A stretch of DNA of 64,000 nucleotides from Methylophilus sp. 13. Lineage in GTDB: Bacteria; Pseudomonadota; Gammaproteobacteria; Burkholderiales; Methylophilaceae. The position numbers were made by a program, and so were the translations under genes. The notes under the pieces are model-generated. The model was not told the origin of the DNA. It made no database searches and worked only from the letters and a program-made list of their open reading frames with translations. Below are positions 33,937 through 43,862 of this stretch, piece by piece; positions within the stretch are counted from its first letter, which is position 1, and each line of letters starts with the position of its first letter. Where the stretch lies: contig NZ_JADKYR010000002.1 in the NCBI RefSeq assembly GCF_015354335.1, forward strand, positions 248,001-312,000, given 5' to 3'.

Positions 33937-35424
33937 ATGAATGAAGAACTTGTAATTGACTCGGCGTTTACATCAGAAGAAATAGAAGACTTAGATACAT
34001 CAAATGTCGATCAAGCTCTCATTTCTGAAATTTCTTCTTGGAAGCGAGAAGGAAAGGCTGAAGATAATGATAGATATTTTTGGCATGTGAAAGAAGTAGA
34101 TCAGATCGCAAAAGGAGAAAAGTATTTTGTTATAGGTAGAAAAGGAGCCGGAAAAACAGCGCTCTCAGAATACTTTAATAGACAAAATAAATTTGACATA
34201 TTTGCAGAGAAACTAAGCTTTAAGAATTTCCCATTTAATCAGTTATATTCAAATAAAAATCTAAAATATACGGCTCCAAATCAATATATAACACTATGGA
34301 AGTATCTAATTTACAGCACTATTTGTAGACTGATGCTTAAAAATGAAGCGGTTGACTCACATATTAAAAATGAATTATCACAACTTTATAATGATGAAAC
34401 ATCTTTAGGTCGCAGAATAAACAAATGGATTGGTAAAGAATTTGGAATATCGCTTTTTGGATTATCACTAAAAATCACGAAAAAAGATCACATTCCAGAA
34501 GATTGGATAGAACATGTTGATTTATTAGAAGATTTAATTATGCAACATGCTGGCTCGGCAACGTATTTTGTTTTATTTGATGAGCTTGATGAGGATTACA
34601 GAGATATTGTTAAAGATGAGCAATATCAACAATACTCATCCTTAATAACCAGCCTTTTTAAAGCAGTGCAAGATGTTCGAATGGTATTTTCAAACAATAA
34701 CGGCCCTAAAATCTATCCTGTAATCTTCTTACGGGATGACATATATGAGATCGTTCAAGATGCTGACAAAAATAAATGGGGCGATTTCAGAGTAGATTTA
34801 AACTGGGACACTGAAAAACTTAAAAAAGTTATTGCTTTTAGAATATCCAGAGCTATCAATCCTAATTGTCAAAGTATTCTAACTTTTGATGATGCATGGA
34901 ATAAAGTTTTCGGAAAAAGGAGAATTGGTGTTGGAAGCAGAGGTAGAAATCAAATTGATACTTTTGAATTTATTTCCAGAAGTACATTATTACGACCTCG
35001 TGACTTTGTAGTTTATCTCCAAAACTGTGCAGAAGCAGCAGACGGGCGAAGAATCATTACCCCAGAAATTATTAAGAAAGTAGATAAAGCTTTTTCGAAT
35101 TATTTGAGAGAAGAATTTACTGATGAACTATTCGCTATATTGCCTGATATTTCGAATATATTTGATGCTATCTCTCAACTTAGAAAATGGAACTTCTCAA
35201 TCTCAGAGATAGAAACTGCTTATAAGTCTCAATTAAAAAATGGCTTCATAACAGAAAAAAATGTTAAGTTTGTTCTGCAAGTTTTATATTTGTTCAGTGT
35301 AATTGGCAATACCCCTAAAACTGGACGATATGTATTTCGTTACCAAAATCGCGAAGCCAGACTGAACTTCAATGAACGTGTAGTAGTGCACCGAGGCCTG
35401 TTTAAAGCATTACAAATCCTCTAA
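33937..35424 (+). CDS. P-loop ATPase of the Sll1717 type
   Basis: A 495-aa protein with AAGGAG upstream of its ATG. Residues 67-74 form Walker A (GRKGAGKT) and residues 210-220 Walker B (YFVLFDELDED). The LRDDIYEIV and RPRDFVVYLQNC segments follow, as in the Sll1717-like P-loop ATPases. Function is not established; such genes are common in variable genomic islands, and a defence role has been considered likely for similar stand-alone ATPases. The gene has no effector partner here. It is much more AT-rich than the flanking core genes, and it follows two decayed genes, which points to horizontal transfer. Confidence 0.75.
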   Translation: MNEELVIDSAFTSEEIEDLDTSNVDQALISEISSWKREGKAEDNDRYFWHVKEVDQIAKGEKYFVIGRKGAGKTALSEYFNRQNKFDIFAEKLSFKNFPFNQLYSNKNLKYTAPNQYITLWKYLIYSTICRLMLKNEAVDSHIKNELSQLYNDETSLGRRINKWIGKEFGISLFGLSLKITKKDHIPEDWIEHVDLLEDLIMQHAGSATYFVLFDELDEDYRDIVKDEQYQQYSSLITSLFKAVQDVRMVFSNNNGPKIYPVIFLRDDIYEIVQDADKNKWGDFRVDLNWDTEKLKKVIAFRISRAINPNCQSILTFDDAWNKVFGKRRIGVGSRGRNQIDTFEFISRSTLLRPRDFVVYLQNCAEAADGRRIITPEIIKKVDKAFSNYLREEFTDELFAILPDISNIFDAISQLRKWNFSISEIETAYKSQLKNGFITEKNVKFVLQVLYLFSVIGNTPKTGRYVFRYQNREARLNFNERVVVHRGLFKALQIL

Positions 35425-35452
35425 TTTTGTTAGAAAGCCGCTAATGCTCAAT

Positions 35453-35481
35453 AATGCCCCTGCAGTTCGGGGCATTTGTTA
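35453..35481 (+). terminator. Terminator of the ATPase gene
   Basis: AATGCCCC and GGGGCATT form an 8-bp stem with an 8-nt loop, followed by TTGTTATT. It lies 28 bp after the stop. Confidence 0.7.
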
Positions 35482-35591
35482 TTACTTTATTTTCAGAATA
35501 AATATCTCACAAACATATAAGTCGAAACACTTAGCATCCCTTACAACCATCCGCGTTAAAATACCGCCACACTCGTTTTATTAGAATTGTT

Positions 35592-36629
35592 ATGGACAAA
35601 CGTATCCCCGTCACGCTGCTCACTGGTTTTTTGGGCAGCGGTAAAACCACTTTGCTCAACAAGCTTCTGCATAACCCGGCGATGAAAGACACCGCAGTCA
35701 TCATTAACGAGCTCGGCGAAGCAGGTTTAGACCAGATTTTTGCCAATAGCCAGATTTCGCAAACCATTGAGAGCGAGCATATTGCCGATAACACGGTGTT
35801 GTTGAGCTCTGGCTGCTTGTGCTGCTCACTCAAAAATGAGCTGGCGGACACCATGCGCGATTTGTTTTTTAAGCGCAGTTTGCAGGCGGTGCCGGAATTT
35901 AACCGTCTGGTGATTGAAACCACGGGCATGGCTGACCCGGGCCCGATTTTGGCTAACCTGATGAATGAGCCGGTAATTGAGTCGGTGTATCGCTTAGATG
36001 CTGTTGTGGTGACGATTGATGCGGCGTATGGTTTGCAGCAGATTGCAGAGCAGAAAGAAGCACTCAAACAAGCTGCCGTGGCAGATGTGTTGCTGATTAC
36101 CAAGCGTGACACCGCGACGCCGGAACAGATTGAAGCCTTGCAGGCAAAGCTGAGCGAGATCAACCCGAATGCGACGCAGAAATTTGTGTTGCATGGCGAG
36201 ATAGACCCGATGCAGATTATTGATGTAGGCTTATTCGACTTTGCCAGCAAGCAGGCGAGCCCGCAGCGTTGGTTGCGTGCCCCGGCCAGTGGGTTTAGTG
36301 CGGCGAAAAAAGGCACCTTGCCCAAAGCGCCTGCGCATGATGGGGTGAGCACGTTTACCGTGTATTTACCCAAGCCGATGGCTTATGCGGATTTTAAAAG
36401 TGTGATTTTAAAGCTGTGCCAGACGCATGGTGAAAAGCTGCTGCGCATGAAAGGCATTTTGCATGTGGAAGATGCGCCTGCCCCGCTGGCGATTCACGCG
36501 GTGCACTTTACGCCCTACCCGCCCACCTTGCTTGAGGGCTGGGATGAAGAGGAGCCAATTAGCCGCGTGGTGATTATTGGCAAGGGGATTGATGAAGAGG
36601 CTGTGCGTGAAATGTTGACGCAGTTCTAG
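35592..36629 (+). CDS. CobW/COG0523-type G3E GTPase (metal chaperone family)
   Basis: This 345-aa protein has Walker A GFLGSGKT at residues 12-19, the metal-binding CxCC motif (C75, C77, C78 in SGCLCCSL), TTGMADPGP and ITKRDTAT as the G-protein specificity motif. A C-terminal CobW_C domain follows (about 240-340, with KGILHVEDA). These GTPases insert or store zinc or other metals. There is no sign of a Zur box, so the metal cannot be named. It stands between the accessory island and core genes. Confidence 0.88.
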   Translation: MDKRIPVTLLTGFLGSGKTTLLNKLLHNPAMKDTAVIINELGEAGLDQIFANSQISQTIESEHIADNTVLLSSGCLCCSLKNELADTMRDLFFKRSLQAVPEFNRLVIETTGMADPGPILANLMNEPVIESVYRLDAVVVTIDAAYGLQQIAEQKEALKQAAVADVLLITKRDTATPEQIEALQAKLSEINPNATQKFVLHGEIDPMQIIDVGLFDFASKQASPQRWLRAPASGFSAAKKGTLPKAPAHDGVSTFTVYLPKPMAYADFKSVILKLCQTHGEKLLRMKGILHVEDAPAPLAIHAVHFTPYPPTLLEGWDEEEPISRVVIIGKGIDEEAVREMLTQF

Positions 36630-36696
36630 CCGTTTGTGTTTTAAACCGCTGGGCATTTAAAGAGTTTATTAATCGCTATTTACGTTTGGAGTTTTC

Positions 36697-37221
36697 ATGG
36701 CGAAGTTTTTGGAAAAAATTTTAGAGAGTTTGATTTTTAAGAGCCGCTGGCTGATGGCGCCGATGTACCTCGGCCTGGTCGGCGGGCTGGTCATTTTACT
36801 GGTTAAATTTGGCCAGGAGTTTATGCATATTGCCGGGCATCTGGGCTCGCTCACCGAGCAGGAAACCGTGCTCTCGCTATTGGCGCTGGTGGATATCACC
36901 TTGGTGGGTAACTTGCTGATTATGGTGATTTTTAGCGGCTATGAAAACTTTGTGTCGCGCATTGATACGGCTGATAGCGAAGACCGCCCTGAATGGATGG
37001 GTAAAGTCGATTACTCCGGCCTGAAACTCAAACTGATTGGCTCGATTGTAGCGATTTCTGCCATCGACCTGCTTAAGGCTTTTGTGCACCAAAGCTCTGG
37101 TACCGCCACGTTTAGCACCGAGCAAATGGCGTGGCTGGTGGGCATTCACCTGACCTTTATCATCACCGGCGTGTTGTTTGCCTGGATGGATAAAATTGCC
37201 GGACATGGGGATGACCACTAA
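36697..37221 (+). CDS. YqhA/UPF0114 family membrane protein
   Basis: A 174-aa protein with four membrane segments and the family's typical strings: FKSRWLMAPMYLGLV, LALVDITLVGNLLIMVIFSGYENFVSR and KLKLIGSIVAISAIDLLKAF. The function of the family is unknown. The gene is followed by a strong terminator. Confidence 0.9.
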   Translation: MAKFLEKILESLIFKSRWLMAPMYLGLVGGLVILLVKFGQEFMHIAGHLGSLTEQETVLSLLALVDITLVGNLLIMVIFSGYENFVSRIDTADSEDRPEWMGKVDYSGLKLKLIGSIVAISAIDLLKAFVHQSSGTATFSTEQMAWLVGIHLTFIITGVLFAWMDKIAGHGDDH

Positions 37222-37274
37222 ACCCAGACTTGCTTGACTGAACACCGTTGCTAGTCTTTAAAAGGCTAAACTAC

Positions 37275-37298
37275 AAAACCCGCTGCGGCGGGTTTTTT
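37275..37298 (+). terminator. Rho-independent terminator
   Basis: AAAACCCGC and GCGGGTTTT form a 9-bp stem with loop TGCG and further T residues. Confidence 0.9.
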
Positions 37299-37400
37299 GT
37301 TGTTTGCGAGACCTATTAAATCTTGCAAAAATAATAGCCTTAAAGGAACCTGTTAGCTATCGCGTTAATCATATTAACAACTTTATTGGGGTGGCTAACT

Positions 37401-37718
37401 ATGAAAATTCCTGTCTTCACTTTTATTGTTTTTTTGATTCCATCACTGTATCAAAACACGCATGCAGACGAACATGCGACAACACCGGATTGCAACAAGC
37501 TGCCGCCTAATTACAGTTTGAGCTATCTGGATGAAAACACCGATGGTGTGATTTCGTTACAAGAGTATTTGCAAGGCGACCCGACGCATCAGAAAAAGAT
37601 GTTTGAGCATATGGATGCCAATCATGATGGTGTGCTGGATGTGGCGGAGCAAAAGGAAATCGAGCAGGTGTATCAACTCATGCATGAAAAGCGTGCAGCG
37701 GGGAGCCACAAAACCTGA
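37401..37718 (+). CDS. Exported EF-hand calcium-binding protein
   Basis: A 105-aa protein starting at ATG 37401 after GGGGTGG; a TTG 15 bp earlier in frame is not needed. It has a signal peptide (IPVFTFIVFLIPSLYQNTHA) and two EF-hand loops, DENTDGVISLQEY and DANHDGVLDVAEQ, both with the calcium-ligand positions filled. It probably binds calcium in the periplasm. A bidirectional terminator separates it from the convergent PEP-CTERM gene. Confidence 0.87.
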   Translation: MKIPVFTFIVFLIPSLYQNTHADEHATTPDCNKLPPNYSLSYLDENTDGVISLQEYLQGDPTHQKKMFEHMDANHDGVLDVAEQKEIEQVYQLMHEKRAAGSHKT

Positions 37719-37724
37719 GCCAAT

Positions 37725-37752
37725 AAAAAAGCCCCATTACTGGGGCTTTTTT
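37725..37752. terminator. Bidirectional rho-independent terminator
   Basis: AAAAAAGCCCC and GGGGCTTTTTT form an 11-bp stem with a 6-nt loop. It serves both the EF-hand gene and the convergent PEP-CTERM gene. Confidence 0.93.
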
Positions 37753-37764
37753 ATATGCGGCTGA

Positions 37765-38244
37765 TTAAGCCTTTTTAAAACGGCGGGCGACAATCGCGCC
37801 CAAACCCACGAGCATCAAGGCCATGCTTTCTGGCTCTGGCACTGGGGTGACTACTGAGGAAAATGGCGTCAAGTTCGCATTGAAGCTATAGTTACCACCG
37901 CCATTGATGTTGAATCTTAGGCTGTAAGTACCTGAGGCCAGGTTGCTAAAATTGAATCTATAGACATCACCGCTGGCAGCAGTAAAATCTGCCAGGCCTT
38001 TAATCAGCGTATCGTTTTTGTAAAGCCCAAACACAAAGTCCTGGTTACCGTTTTTCTGAAGGGCACCGTCTAGGTCGAGTGAGCCCAGAAGATTAAAAGC
38101 GGTATTCTGTGGAGCAAAGTCAATGATTTCAGTTTTACCCGAAGCTGCTCCTGGCTCATCGTAGCCATTTGTGATTGTAATCGTAGCTGCATTTGCATTT
38201 AAAGCTGCAAACATGACCCCTGCACAAGTCAGTTTCCAAAACAT
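37765..38244 (-). CDS. PEP-CTERM sorting-domain protein
   Basis: This 159-aa exported protein has an N-terminal signal (MFWKLTCAGVMFAALNANA), a beta-rich body, and a C-terminal sorting signal: PVPEPESMALMLVGLGAI followed by basic residues (ARRFKKA). Such proteins are processed by an exosortase and reach the cell surface or matrix. No exosortase gene is in the window. The function of the body is unknown. Confidence 0.9.
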   Translation of the reverse strand: MFWKLTCAGVMFAALNANAATITITNGYDEPGAASGKTEIIDFAPQNTAFNLLGSLDLDGALQKNGNQDFVFGLYKNDTLIKGLADFTAASGDVYRFNFSNLASGTYSLRFNINGGGNYSFNANLTPFSSVVTPVPEPESMALMLVGLGAIVARRFKKA

Positions 38245-38548
38245 ATTTATATCCCCAATTTGTTTATATAGTTACTACGATAACAATTATACTTTAAAGT
38301 AACATTTAAGCCTAATCCCCTGATCAGACTAAACTCAGGCTTGGTTGCGATTCATACATCGACGATAGTCCATCTCAAGCATTCTTTCTGCCAGCGGATC
38401 AGCGTCTATAGCGTGTTTGTTTGATCTATTGAATACAGACACTAACCCGTCTCTTATCCCAGCATGCCTTTACACCTGATTAGTCTCTAATCCTATTGGT
38501 ATCGCGATAATAATTACAAGATAAATTTATATCAATGAGGGTGTAAAA
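38245..38548. other. Divergent intergenic region
   Basis: This 304-bp stretch lies between the PEP-CTERM gene and the chemotaxis receptor gene and must hold both promoters. A GAGGGTG ribosome site precedes the receptor's GTG. A GCGATAA sequence near 38501 recalls a flagellar sigma -10 element, but I see no matching -35. Confidence 0.35.
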
Positions 38549-41056
38549 GTGAACTGGAATATTTTTAATAAGCTTGGCAAACAACCTTCTCAGGAAACAC
38601 TGCTCCGGCAGCTGGATCAAGAAGGACAACTGCGCGCGATTGATAAAGTCATGGGCGTGATTGAATTTGACCTGGAGGGAAACATCCTTGCGGTCAACGA
38701 CAACTTTGCGGCGGTGACGGGTTATAGCAGGCAGGAGCTGGTCGGCCAGCACCATCGGCTGCTTGTGGATGCCGCGTATCAGGCAAGCCCGGAATATCAG
38801 GCACTCTGGCAAAAGCTTGTGCGCGGCGAGCCAGATCAAGGCCTATATTTGCGCAAGGGCAAAGACGGCAAACAAATCTGGCTGCAGGCCAGTTATAACC
38901 CGATTCTAGACAAACAGGGCAAACCATTCAAGGTTGTTAAATACGCCACTGATATCTCGGCAGAAAAACGCAAGAACGCTGACTTTGCAGGCCAGATTTC
39001 TGCGATCGACAAGGTGATGGGAGTGATTGAATTTGACCTTGACGGGAGAATCATTGCCGTGAATGACAACTTTGCCGCAGCCACTGGCTATAGCAAGCAG
39101 GAAATCATCGGCAATCACCACAGCATGTTTGTTGAATCCGCTTATAAAAACAGTGCGGAATATAAACAGTTTTGGGACAAACTGGCCAAGGGTGAGGCCG
39201 ATAACGCGCAATACAAACGCATCGGCAAAGGCGGCCGAGAGGTTTGGCTACAAGCCAGTTACAACCCCATTTTTGATGCGACAGGCAAACCCTTCAAAGT
39301 CGTCAAATATGCCACCGACATCACCGCTGAAAAAAGAAAAAATGCGCAGTTTGAAGGCCAAATTTCGGCCATCAACAAGGTGATGGGCGTGATTGAATTT
39401 GACCTCAAAGGGAATATCACACATGTAAACCCCATTTTTGCCGCAGTCACCGGTTACAGCGCGCAGGAAATCATCGGCAATCACCACAGTATGTTTGTCG
39501 AGCCGGCTTATAAAAATAGTCAGGAATATAAACAGTTCTGGGAAAAACTGGCGCGCGGCGAAGCCATGAGCGGCCAATGCAAGCGCTTGGGCAAAGGCGG
39601 CAAAGAGATCTGGTTGCAAGCCAACTACAACCCGATTCTGGATGCCGCTGGTAAGCCGGTGAAGGTGATTAAATACGCCACCGACATCACGGCAGAAATC
39701 GTTAAAAATGCAGACTCTGCCGGACAAATTGCGGCCATTAGCAAAGTGATGGGGGTGATTGAATTTGATTTAAAAGGCACGATCACCCATGTCAATGACA
39801 ACTTTGCAGCCGTCACTGGCTACCGCCCGCAGGAAATCATCGGCAACCACCACAGTATGTTTGTGGAGTCAGCTTATAAAAATAGTCACGAATATAAACA
39901 GTTCTGGCAAAAACTGGCACGTGGTGAACCTGATAACGGCCAATATCTGCGTGTAGGCAAAGGGGGTAAGCAGGTCTGGCTACAAGCGAGTTATAACCCG
40001 ATATTGGATATGGAAGGCAAACCCTTGAAGGTGGTGAAATACGCGACTGACATCACCGACAAAATGCTAGAAGCACAAGCCATGAAACAGGCGGTCGATG
40101 AAACCGGAGAGGTGGTGGCATTAGCTAAAGCGGGTGACTTGACCAAGCGCATCAAGACAGATGACAAACAAGGAGAGATCAGGGAATTGTGCCTGGGGGT
40201 CAACAGTATTGTCGACACCATGGCTGAGATCCTCGCTGCCATCAAAATTGCCGGAGAGACCATCAAGACCGCCGCCAGCGAGATTTCTGTGGGTAATAAT
40301 GATTTGTCTCAACGTACAGAAGAGCAAGCCAGCTCGCTGGAAGAAACCGCGGCCAGTATGGAACAGATTGCCTCTACGGTAAAACAGAATGCTGAAAATG
40401 CCAAACAGGCTAACAGCATGAGCGCCCAAGCCAGCGAAATTGCTGCACGCGGTGGCGAGGTATTTGGCAAGGTGGTCATCACCATGTCTGAAATTACCGA
40501 GAGCTCCTCACGGATTGAGGAAATTATTTCAGTGATTGATGGCATTGCTTTTCAGACTAATATTCTGGCCTTGAATGCAGCCGTGGAAGCCGCCCGTGCG
40601 GGGGAGCAAGGCCGTGGCTTTGCCGTCGTCGCCAGTGAGGTGCGTAACCTCGCCCAACGCTCAGCCAGTGCGGCCAAAGAGATTAAACAACTGATTGTAG
40701 ACTCTTCTGAAAAAGTCTCGAGCGGCTCTCAATACGTCAATCAGGCTGGTAGTACGATGGAGGAGATGATAGGCGCGATACGTCAAATTTCGGACTTAAT
40801 CACTGAAATCACTTCTGCTTCGCGTGAGCAAAGCATAGGCATCGAACAGGTGAATACCGCAGTGACGCAATTGGACGAAGTCACGCAACAAAATGCCGCC
40901 CTGGTCGAAGAAGCGGCCGCTGCGGCCATGTCACTGGTAGACCAGGCCGAGCAATTAAACGAGAAAGTCAGTCACTACAAATTGAATCACAGTGGCAATA
41001 CTGCCGGACAACAAAATCAGTTCACGCTACAAAACACTCAAAAAAGACGGGCGTAG
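38549..41056 (+). CDS. Soluble methyl-accepting chemotaxis protein with four PAS domains
   Basis: An 835-aa receptor starting at GTG 38549. Four near-identical PAS domains (period 122 residues, from residue 30) each begin with [10 protein letters not shown] and contain NHH-type and YNPI segments, ending in KYATDI. A short HAMP-like region (about 520-570) follows. The signalling domain has the conserved hairpin ([20 protein letters not shown]) and a second segment ([16 protein letters not shown]). No membrane segment is visible, so it is cytoplasmic, like Aer-2-type receptors. The PAS domains could bind haem or flavin, or stack as a relay. The tail lacks a CheR-tethering pentapeptide. Confidence 0.93.
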   Translation: MNWNIFNKLGKQPSQETLLRQLDQEGQLRAIDKVMGVIEFDLEGNILAVNDNFAAVTGYSRQELVGQHHRLLVDAAYQASPEYQALWQKLVRGEPDQGLYLRKGKDGKQIWLQASYNPILDKQGKPFKVVKYATDISAEKRKNADFAGQISAIDKVMGVIEFDLDGRIIAVNDNFAAATGYSKQEIIGNHHSMFVESAYKNSAEYKQFWDKLAKGEADNAQYKRIGKGGREVWLQASYNPIFDATGKPFKVVKYATDITAEKRKNAQFEGQISAINKVMGVIEFDLKGNITHVNPIFAAVTGYSAQEIIGNHHSMFVEPAYKNSQEYKQFWEKLARGEAMSGQCKRLGKGGKEIWLQANYNPILDAAGKPVKVIKYATDITAEIVKNADSAGQIAAISKVMGVIEFDLKGTITHVNDNFAAVTGYRPQEIIGNHHSMFVESAYKNSHEYKQFWQKLARGEPDNGQYLRVGKGGKQVWLQASYNPILDMEGKPLKVVKYATDITDKMLEAQAMKQAVDETGEVVALAKAGDLTKRIKTDDKQGEIRELCLGVNSIVDTMAEILAAIKIAGETIKTAASEISVGNNDLSQRTEEQASSLEETAASMEQIASTVKQNAENAKQANSMSAQASEIAARGGEVFGKVVITMSEITESSSRIEEIISVIDGIAFQTNILALNAAVEAARAGEQGRGFAVVASEVRNLAQRSASAAKEIKQLIVDSSEKVSSGSQYVNQAGSTMEEMIGAIRQISDLITEITSASREQSIGIEQVNTAVTQLDEVTQQNAALVEEAAAAAMSLVDQAEQLNEKVSHYKLNHSGNTAGQQNQFTLQNTQKRRA
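38636..40099 (+). repeat. Four tandem 366-bp coding repeats (PAS domains)
   Basis: Units begin at 38636, 39002, 39368 and 39734 and each encodes 122 residues. Units 2-4 are more alike than unit 1, for example in the NHHSMF string. They arose by internal duplication inside the receptor gene and could recombine to change the PAS number. Confidence 0.9.
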
Positions 41057-41083
41057 CGGCGCATATCAGCGCCACTACCCGTC
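41045..41083. terminator. Imperfect hairpin between convergent genes
   Basis: GACGG..GTAG..GGCGC pairs with GCGCC..CTAC..CCGTC in a long stem with small bulges, overlapping the receptor stop region. There is no clear T run. It may end transcription or protect the 3' end. Confidence 0.4.
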
Positions 41084-41182
41084 ATGAAACGGATGCCCGG
41101 AGCGTATGGGCAGCCTTTTTAGGCATAAACGGCTGGCTTCCCCTTGATGCCCTGTTCTGGCTGGCAATCAAGGGAGCTCACC

Positions 41183-43066
41183 CTACAATTGCACGCGGCT
41201 ACCCAGCTCAATCACGCTATTGGCCGGGATATTGAAAAACTCGACCGCACTGCTGGCATTGCGCGACATCACCGAGAATAACTGGTCACGCCAGCGTGGC
41301 ATGGCACCGCCTACATCCGGCACAATAATCTCGCGGCTCAAGAAATAAGAATTGGTGAACGGATCCAGCGTCTTGCCATCCAGCGCCACCGAGCGCAAGG
41401 CTTGCGGAATATCAGGATGTTGCATAAAGCCATACCGTAACTGGATTTGCCAGAAGCCTTCTGCCAGCCGCGTCACCCTCACACGCTCTTCTGCGCTCAT
41501 AAACGGCACCTCCTCAAACGTGACATTCACAAACAGGTTATGTTGATGCAACACCTGGTTATGCTTGAGGTTGTGTAACAGCGCTTGTGGCACAGTCTCA
41601 AGATTGGAGACCATGTAGACGGCCGTGCGCTGGACGCGGGGTAGCGTACAGTGTGCCAGTGACTCGATAAAAGGCAGCAGTTTGGGGTCAGACTGCGCAA
41701 TGCCGTTGAGCAGGCTAAAACGGCCTTTTTTCCAGGTGGTCATGAACAGAATCAACACCACACTGAGCGCAACCGGAAACCAGCCACCTTGCATAAACTT
41801 CATGGAGGCAGAACTGAGCAAAATACCATCTACGCTCGCCAATACGGCCGTCAACAAGCCTGCCAGCCACAGCGGAAACTGCCAGCGCTTGCACATAACG
41901 ATAAACATCAGGATGGTGGTAATCAGCATGGTGCCCGTCACGGCAATGCCATAGGCCGAGGCCAGTGCCGATGAGCTTTGGAAAGCCAGACAGACAATGA
42001 TGACGGCGATCAGCAGCGCCCAGTTGACGGAGGGCATGTAGATTTGGCCGGACTCGCTGGCTGAAGTGTGAATAATGCGCATACGAGGCAAAAACCCTAA
42101 TTGAATCGCCTGACGTGTCATGGAGAAAGCGCCAGAAATCACTGCTTGCGAGGCAATAATGGTGGCCAGAGTGGCCAAAATCACGGCGGGAATCAGCAAG
42201 GGCTCGGGAAACGACAGGTAAAACGGATTGTTGACGGCTTCAGGATGATGCAGCAGCAAGGCGCCCTGGCCCAGATAATTTAAAATCAGGCACGGAAATA
42301 CCAAGCCCAGCCAGGCCAACTGAATGGCCGGACGGCCAAAGTGACCCATGTCTGCATACAAGGCCTCGGCCCCGGTCACGGCCAGCAAGATGGCGCCAAT
42401 CGCGATAAACACACCAGCCCCGCGTGATTGCAGAAACTGCCAGGCATACTGCGGATGAATGGCCTGCAATACTTCTGGCGCCTGGCTAATTTGCCAGACA
42501 CCGATACAGGCCAGCGCCAGAAACCAGCTAATGACCACCGGGCCAAAAAAACGCCCGACGGCATGCGTGCCATGGCGCTGAACCCAGAACAAGCCGATCA
42601 GGATGCCGATTGAGATCGGCAGCACCTGCGCAGCCAGGGTGGGCGACGCCACTTGCAGGCCTTCTACGGCAGACAGCACCGAAATGGCCGGCGTCAGGAC
42701 ACTGTCGCCATAAAACAGCGCCGCCCCGAGGACGCCGAGTAATAACAGCACAGTGCTACGCTTGTCTTGTGGACGCAAGCTGGAGACCGCCAGCGACAGC
42801 AAGGCCATGACGCCGCCCTCGCCTTTGTTATGAGCCCGCAGCACGAGCAGGACGTATTTAAACGTCACCACAAACATGAGTAACCAGAAAATAGACGAAA
42901 TCGCGCCAAGGATATTGGGCTGGTTGAGCGGCACACCGGTGCTCTCGCTAAAAATGACCTGTACGGTATAGAGCGGACTGGTTCCGATATCGCCATAGAC
43001 GACACCGATCGCCCCTAAGGCCAAGGCGGCCAGACTGCTTTTTTTGGTGGAAAACGTTTCCATCAC
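41183..43066 (-). CDS. kup: KUP-family potassium uptake protein
   Basis: A 627-aa KUP/HAK protein with twelve predicted membrane helices. The N-terminal signature [20 protein letters not shown] is conserved, as are [14 protein letters not shown] and [16 protein letters not shown]. The C-terminal cytoplasmic part starts near residue 450. It imports potassium by proton symport. A KdpE-like regulator and KdpD-like kinase lie 103 bp upstream on the same strand, which suggests they are linked. Confidence 0.95.
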   Translation of the reverse strand: MMETFSTKKSSLAALALGAIGVVYGDIGTSPLYTVQVIFSESTGVPLNQPNILGAISSIFWLLMFVVTFKYVLLVLRAHNKGEGGVMALLSLAVSSLRPQDKRSTVLLLLGVLGAALFYGDSVLTPAISVLSAVEGLQVASPTLAAQVLPISIGILIGLFWVQRHGTHAVGRFFGPVVISWFLALACIGVWQISQAPEVLQAIHPQYAWQFLQSRGAGVFIAIGAILLAVTGAEALYADMGHFGRPAIQLAWLGLVFPCLILNYLGQGALLLHHPEAVNNPFYLSFPEPLLIPAVILATLATIIASQAVISGAFSMTRQAIQLGFLPRMRIIHTSASESGQIYMPSVNWALLIAVIIVCLAFQSSSALASAYGIAVTGTMLITTILMFIVMCKRWQFPLWLAGLLTAVLASVDGILLSSASMKFMQGGWFPVALSVVLILFMTTWKKGRFSLLNGIAQSDPKLLPFIESLAHCTLPRVQRTAVYMVSNLETVPQALLHNLKHNQVLHQHNLFVNVTFEEVPFMSAEERVRVTRLAEGFWQIQLRYGFMQHPDIPQALRSVALDGKTLDPFTNSYFLSREIIVPDVGGAMPRWRDQLFSVMSRNASSAVEFFNIPANSVIELGSRVQL

Positions 43067-43169
43067 ATCCCCTTATGGTTGATTGATGGCGCAAGTGTGC
43101 AATCAGGCGTATATCAATCGCATATACATGATGCAATGTTTACAACGCCTATGGTCATGGCGACAATGA

Positions 43170-43862
43170 TTAAGCCAGCCGGTAGCCGATCCCCAGCTCA
43201 GTTAAGACGACTTTAGGCTCAGCGGGCTGATCTTCGAGCTTGGCGCGTAAACGGCCGATGTGAATACGCAGGTATTGCGTATCGTTGAGATATTCTGGCC
43301 CCCACACCGCTTGCAGCAATTGAGCATGGGTAAAAATGCTGCCAGGTTTACTGGCCAGTTGCATGAGCAAGGCGTGCTCGATGGGCGTCAGGTGCAAGGG
43401 CGCACCAGCCTTGGTCACAATTCCGGTGGCACGGTTAACGCTGATACCGGCGTACTGATACACATGGTCGCGCATTTGCATCATGGCAGAACGCCTCAGG
43501 GCCGCCTGTAATCTGGCCAGCAATTCCTGCAAGCCAAATGGCTTCATCAAATAGTCATCTGCGCCCAGATTAAGACATTGCACTTTGTCTGCCTCATCCT
43601 GCCGTGCGGACAGCACCAGTATCGGCACGTCGGAATAACTGCGCAGATGCGGAATCAGTTGTTCGCCCTGCCCGTCTGGCAAGCCAAGATCAAGTATCAC
43701 CATGGCAAAGCCGCTGGCCTGTCTGGCCTGAGCCAGGTCACGTGCATGCTGCACGTGATAGCCATGCGCAGACAGCGCGGGCAGCAGAAACTGGTAAACA
43801 CCAGGATCATCTTCGACCAGCAACAGATGTGGGTGCGTAGAGTGATCGACTGGTTGGCTCAT
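43170..43862 (-). CDS. KdpE-like OmpR-family response regulator
   Basis: A 230-aa regulator. The receiver has the acidic pair in LVEDDPG, the phosphoacceptor D58 in VILDLGLPDGQG, and a conserved lysine in LMKPFGLQELLARL. The winged-helix DNA-binding domain follows (HAQLLQAVWGPEYLNDTQYLRIHIGRLRAKLE). The strings match KdpE more than other members. Its start overlaps the kinase stop by ATGA. No kdpABC genes are visible, so the neighbouring kup is the plausible target. Confidence 0.88.
   Translation of the reverse strand: MSQPVDHSTHPHLLLVEDDPGVYQFLLPALSAHGYHVQHARDLAQARQASGFAMVILDLGLPDGQGEQLIPHLRSYSDVPILVLSARQDEADKVQCLNLGADDYLMKPFGLQELLARLQAALRRSAMMQMRDHVYQYAGISVNRATGIVTKAGAPLHLTPIEHALLMQLASKPGSIFTHAQLLQAVWGPEYLNDTQYLRIHIGRLRAKLEDQPAEPKVVLTELGIGYRLA

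Noticed and set aside
38501-38507. Flagellar sigma-type promoter before the chemotaxis receptor
   Set aside because: A GCGATAA-like -10 is present, but no matching -35 element lies at the required distance.
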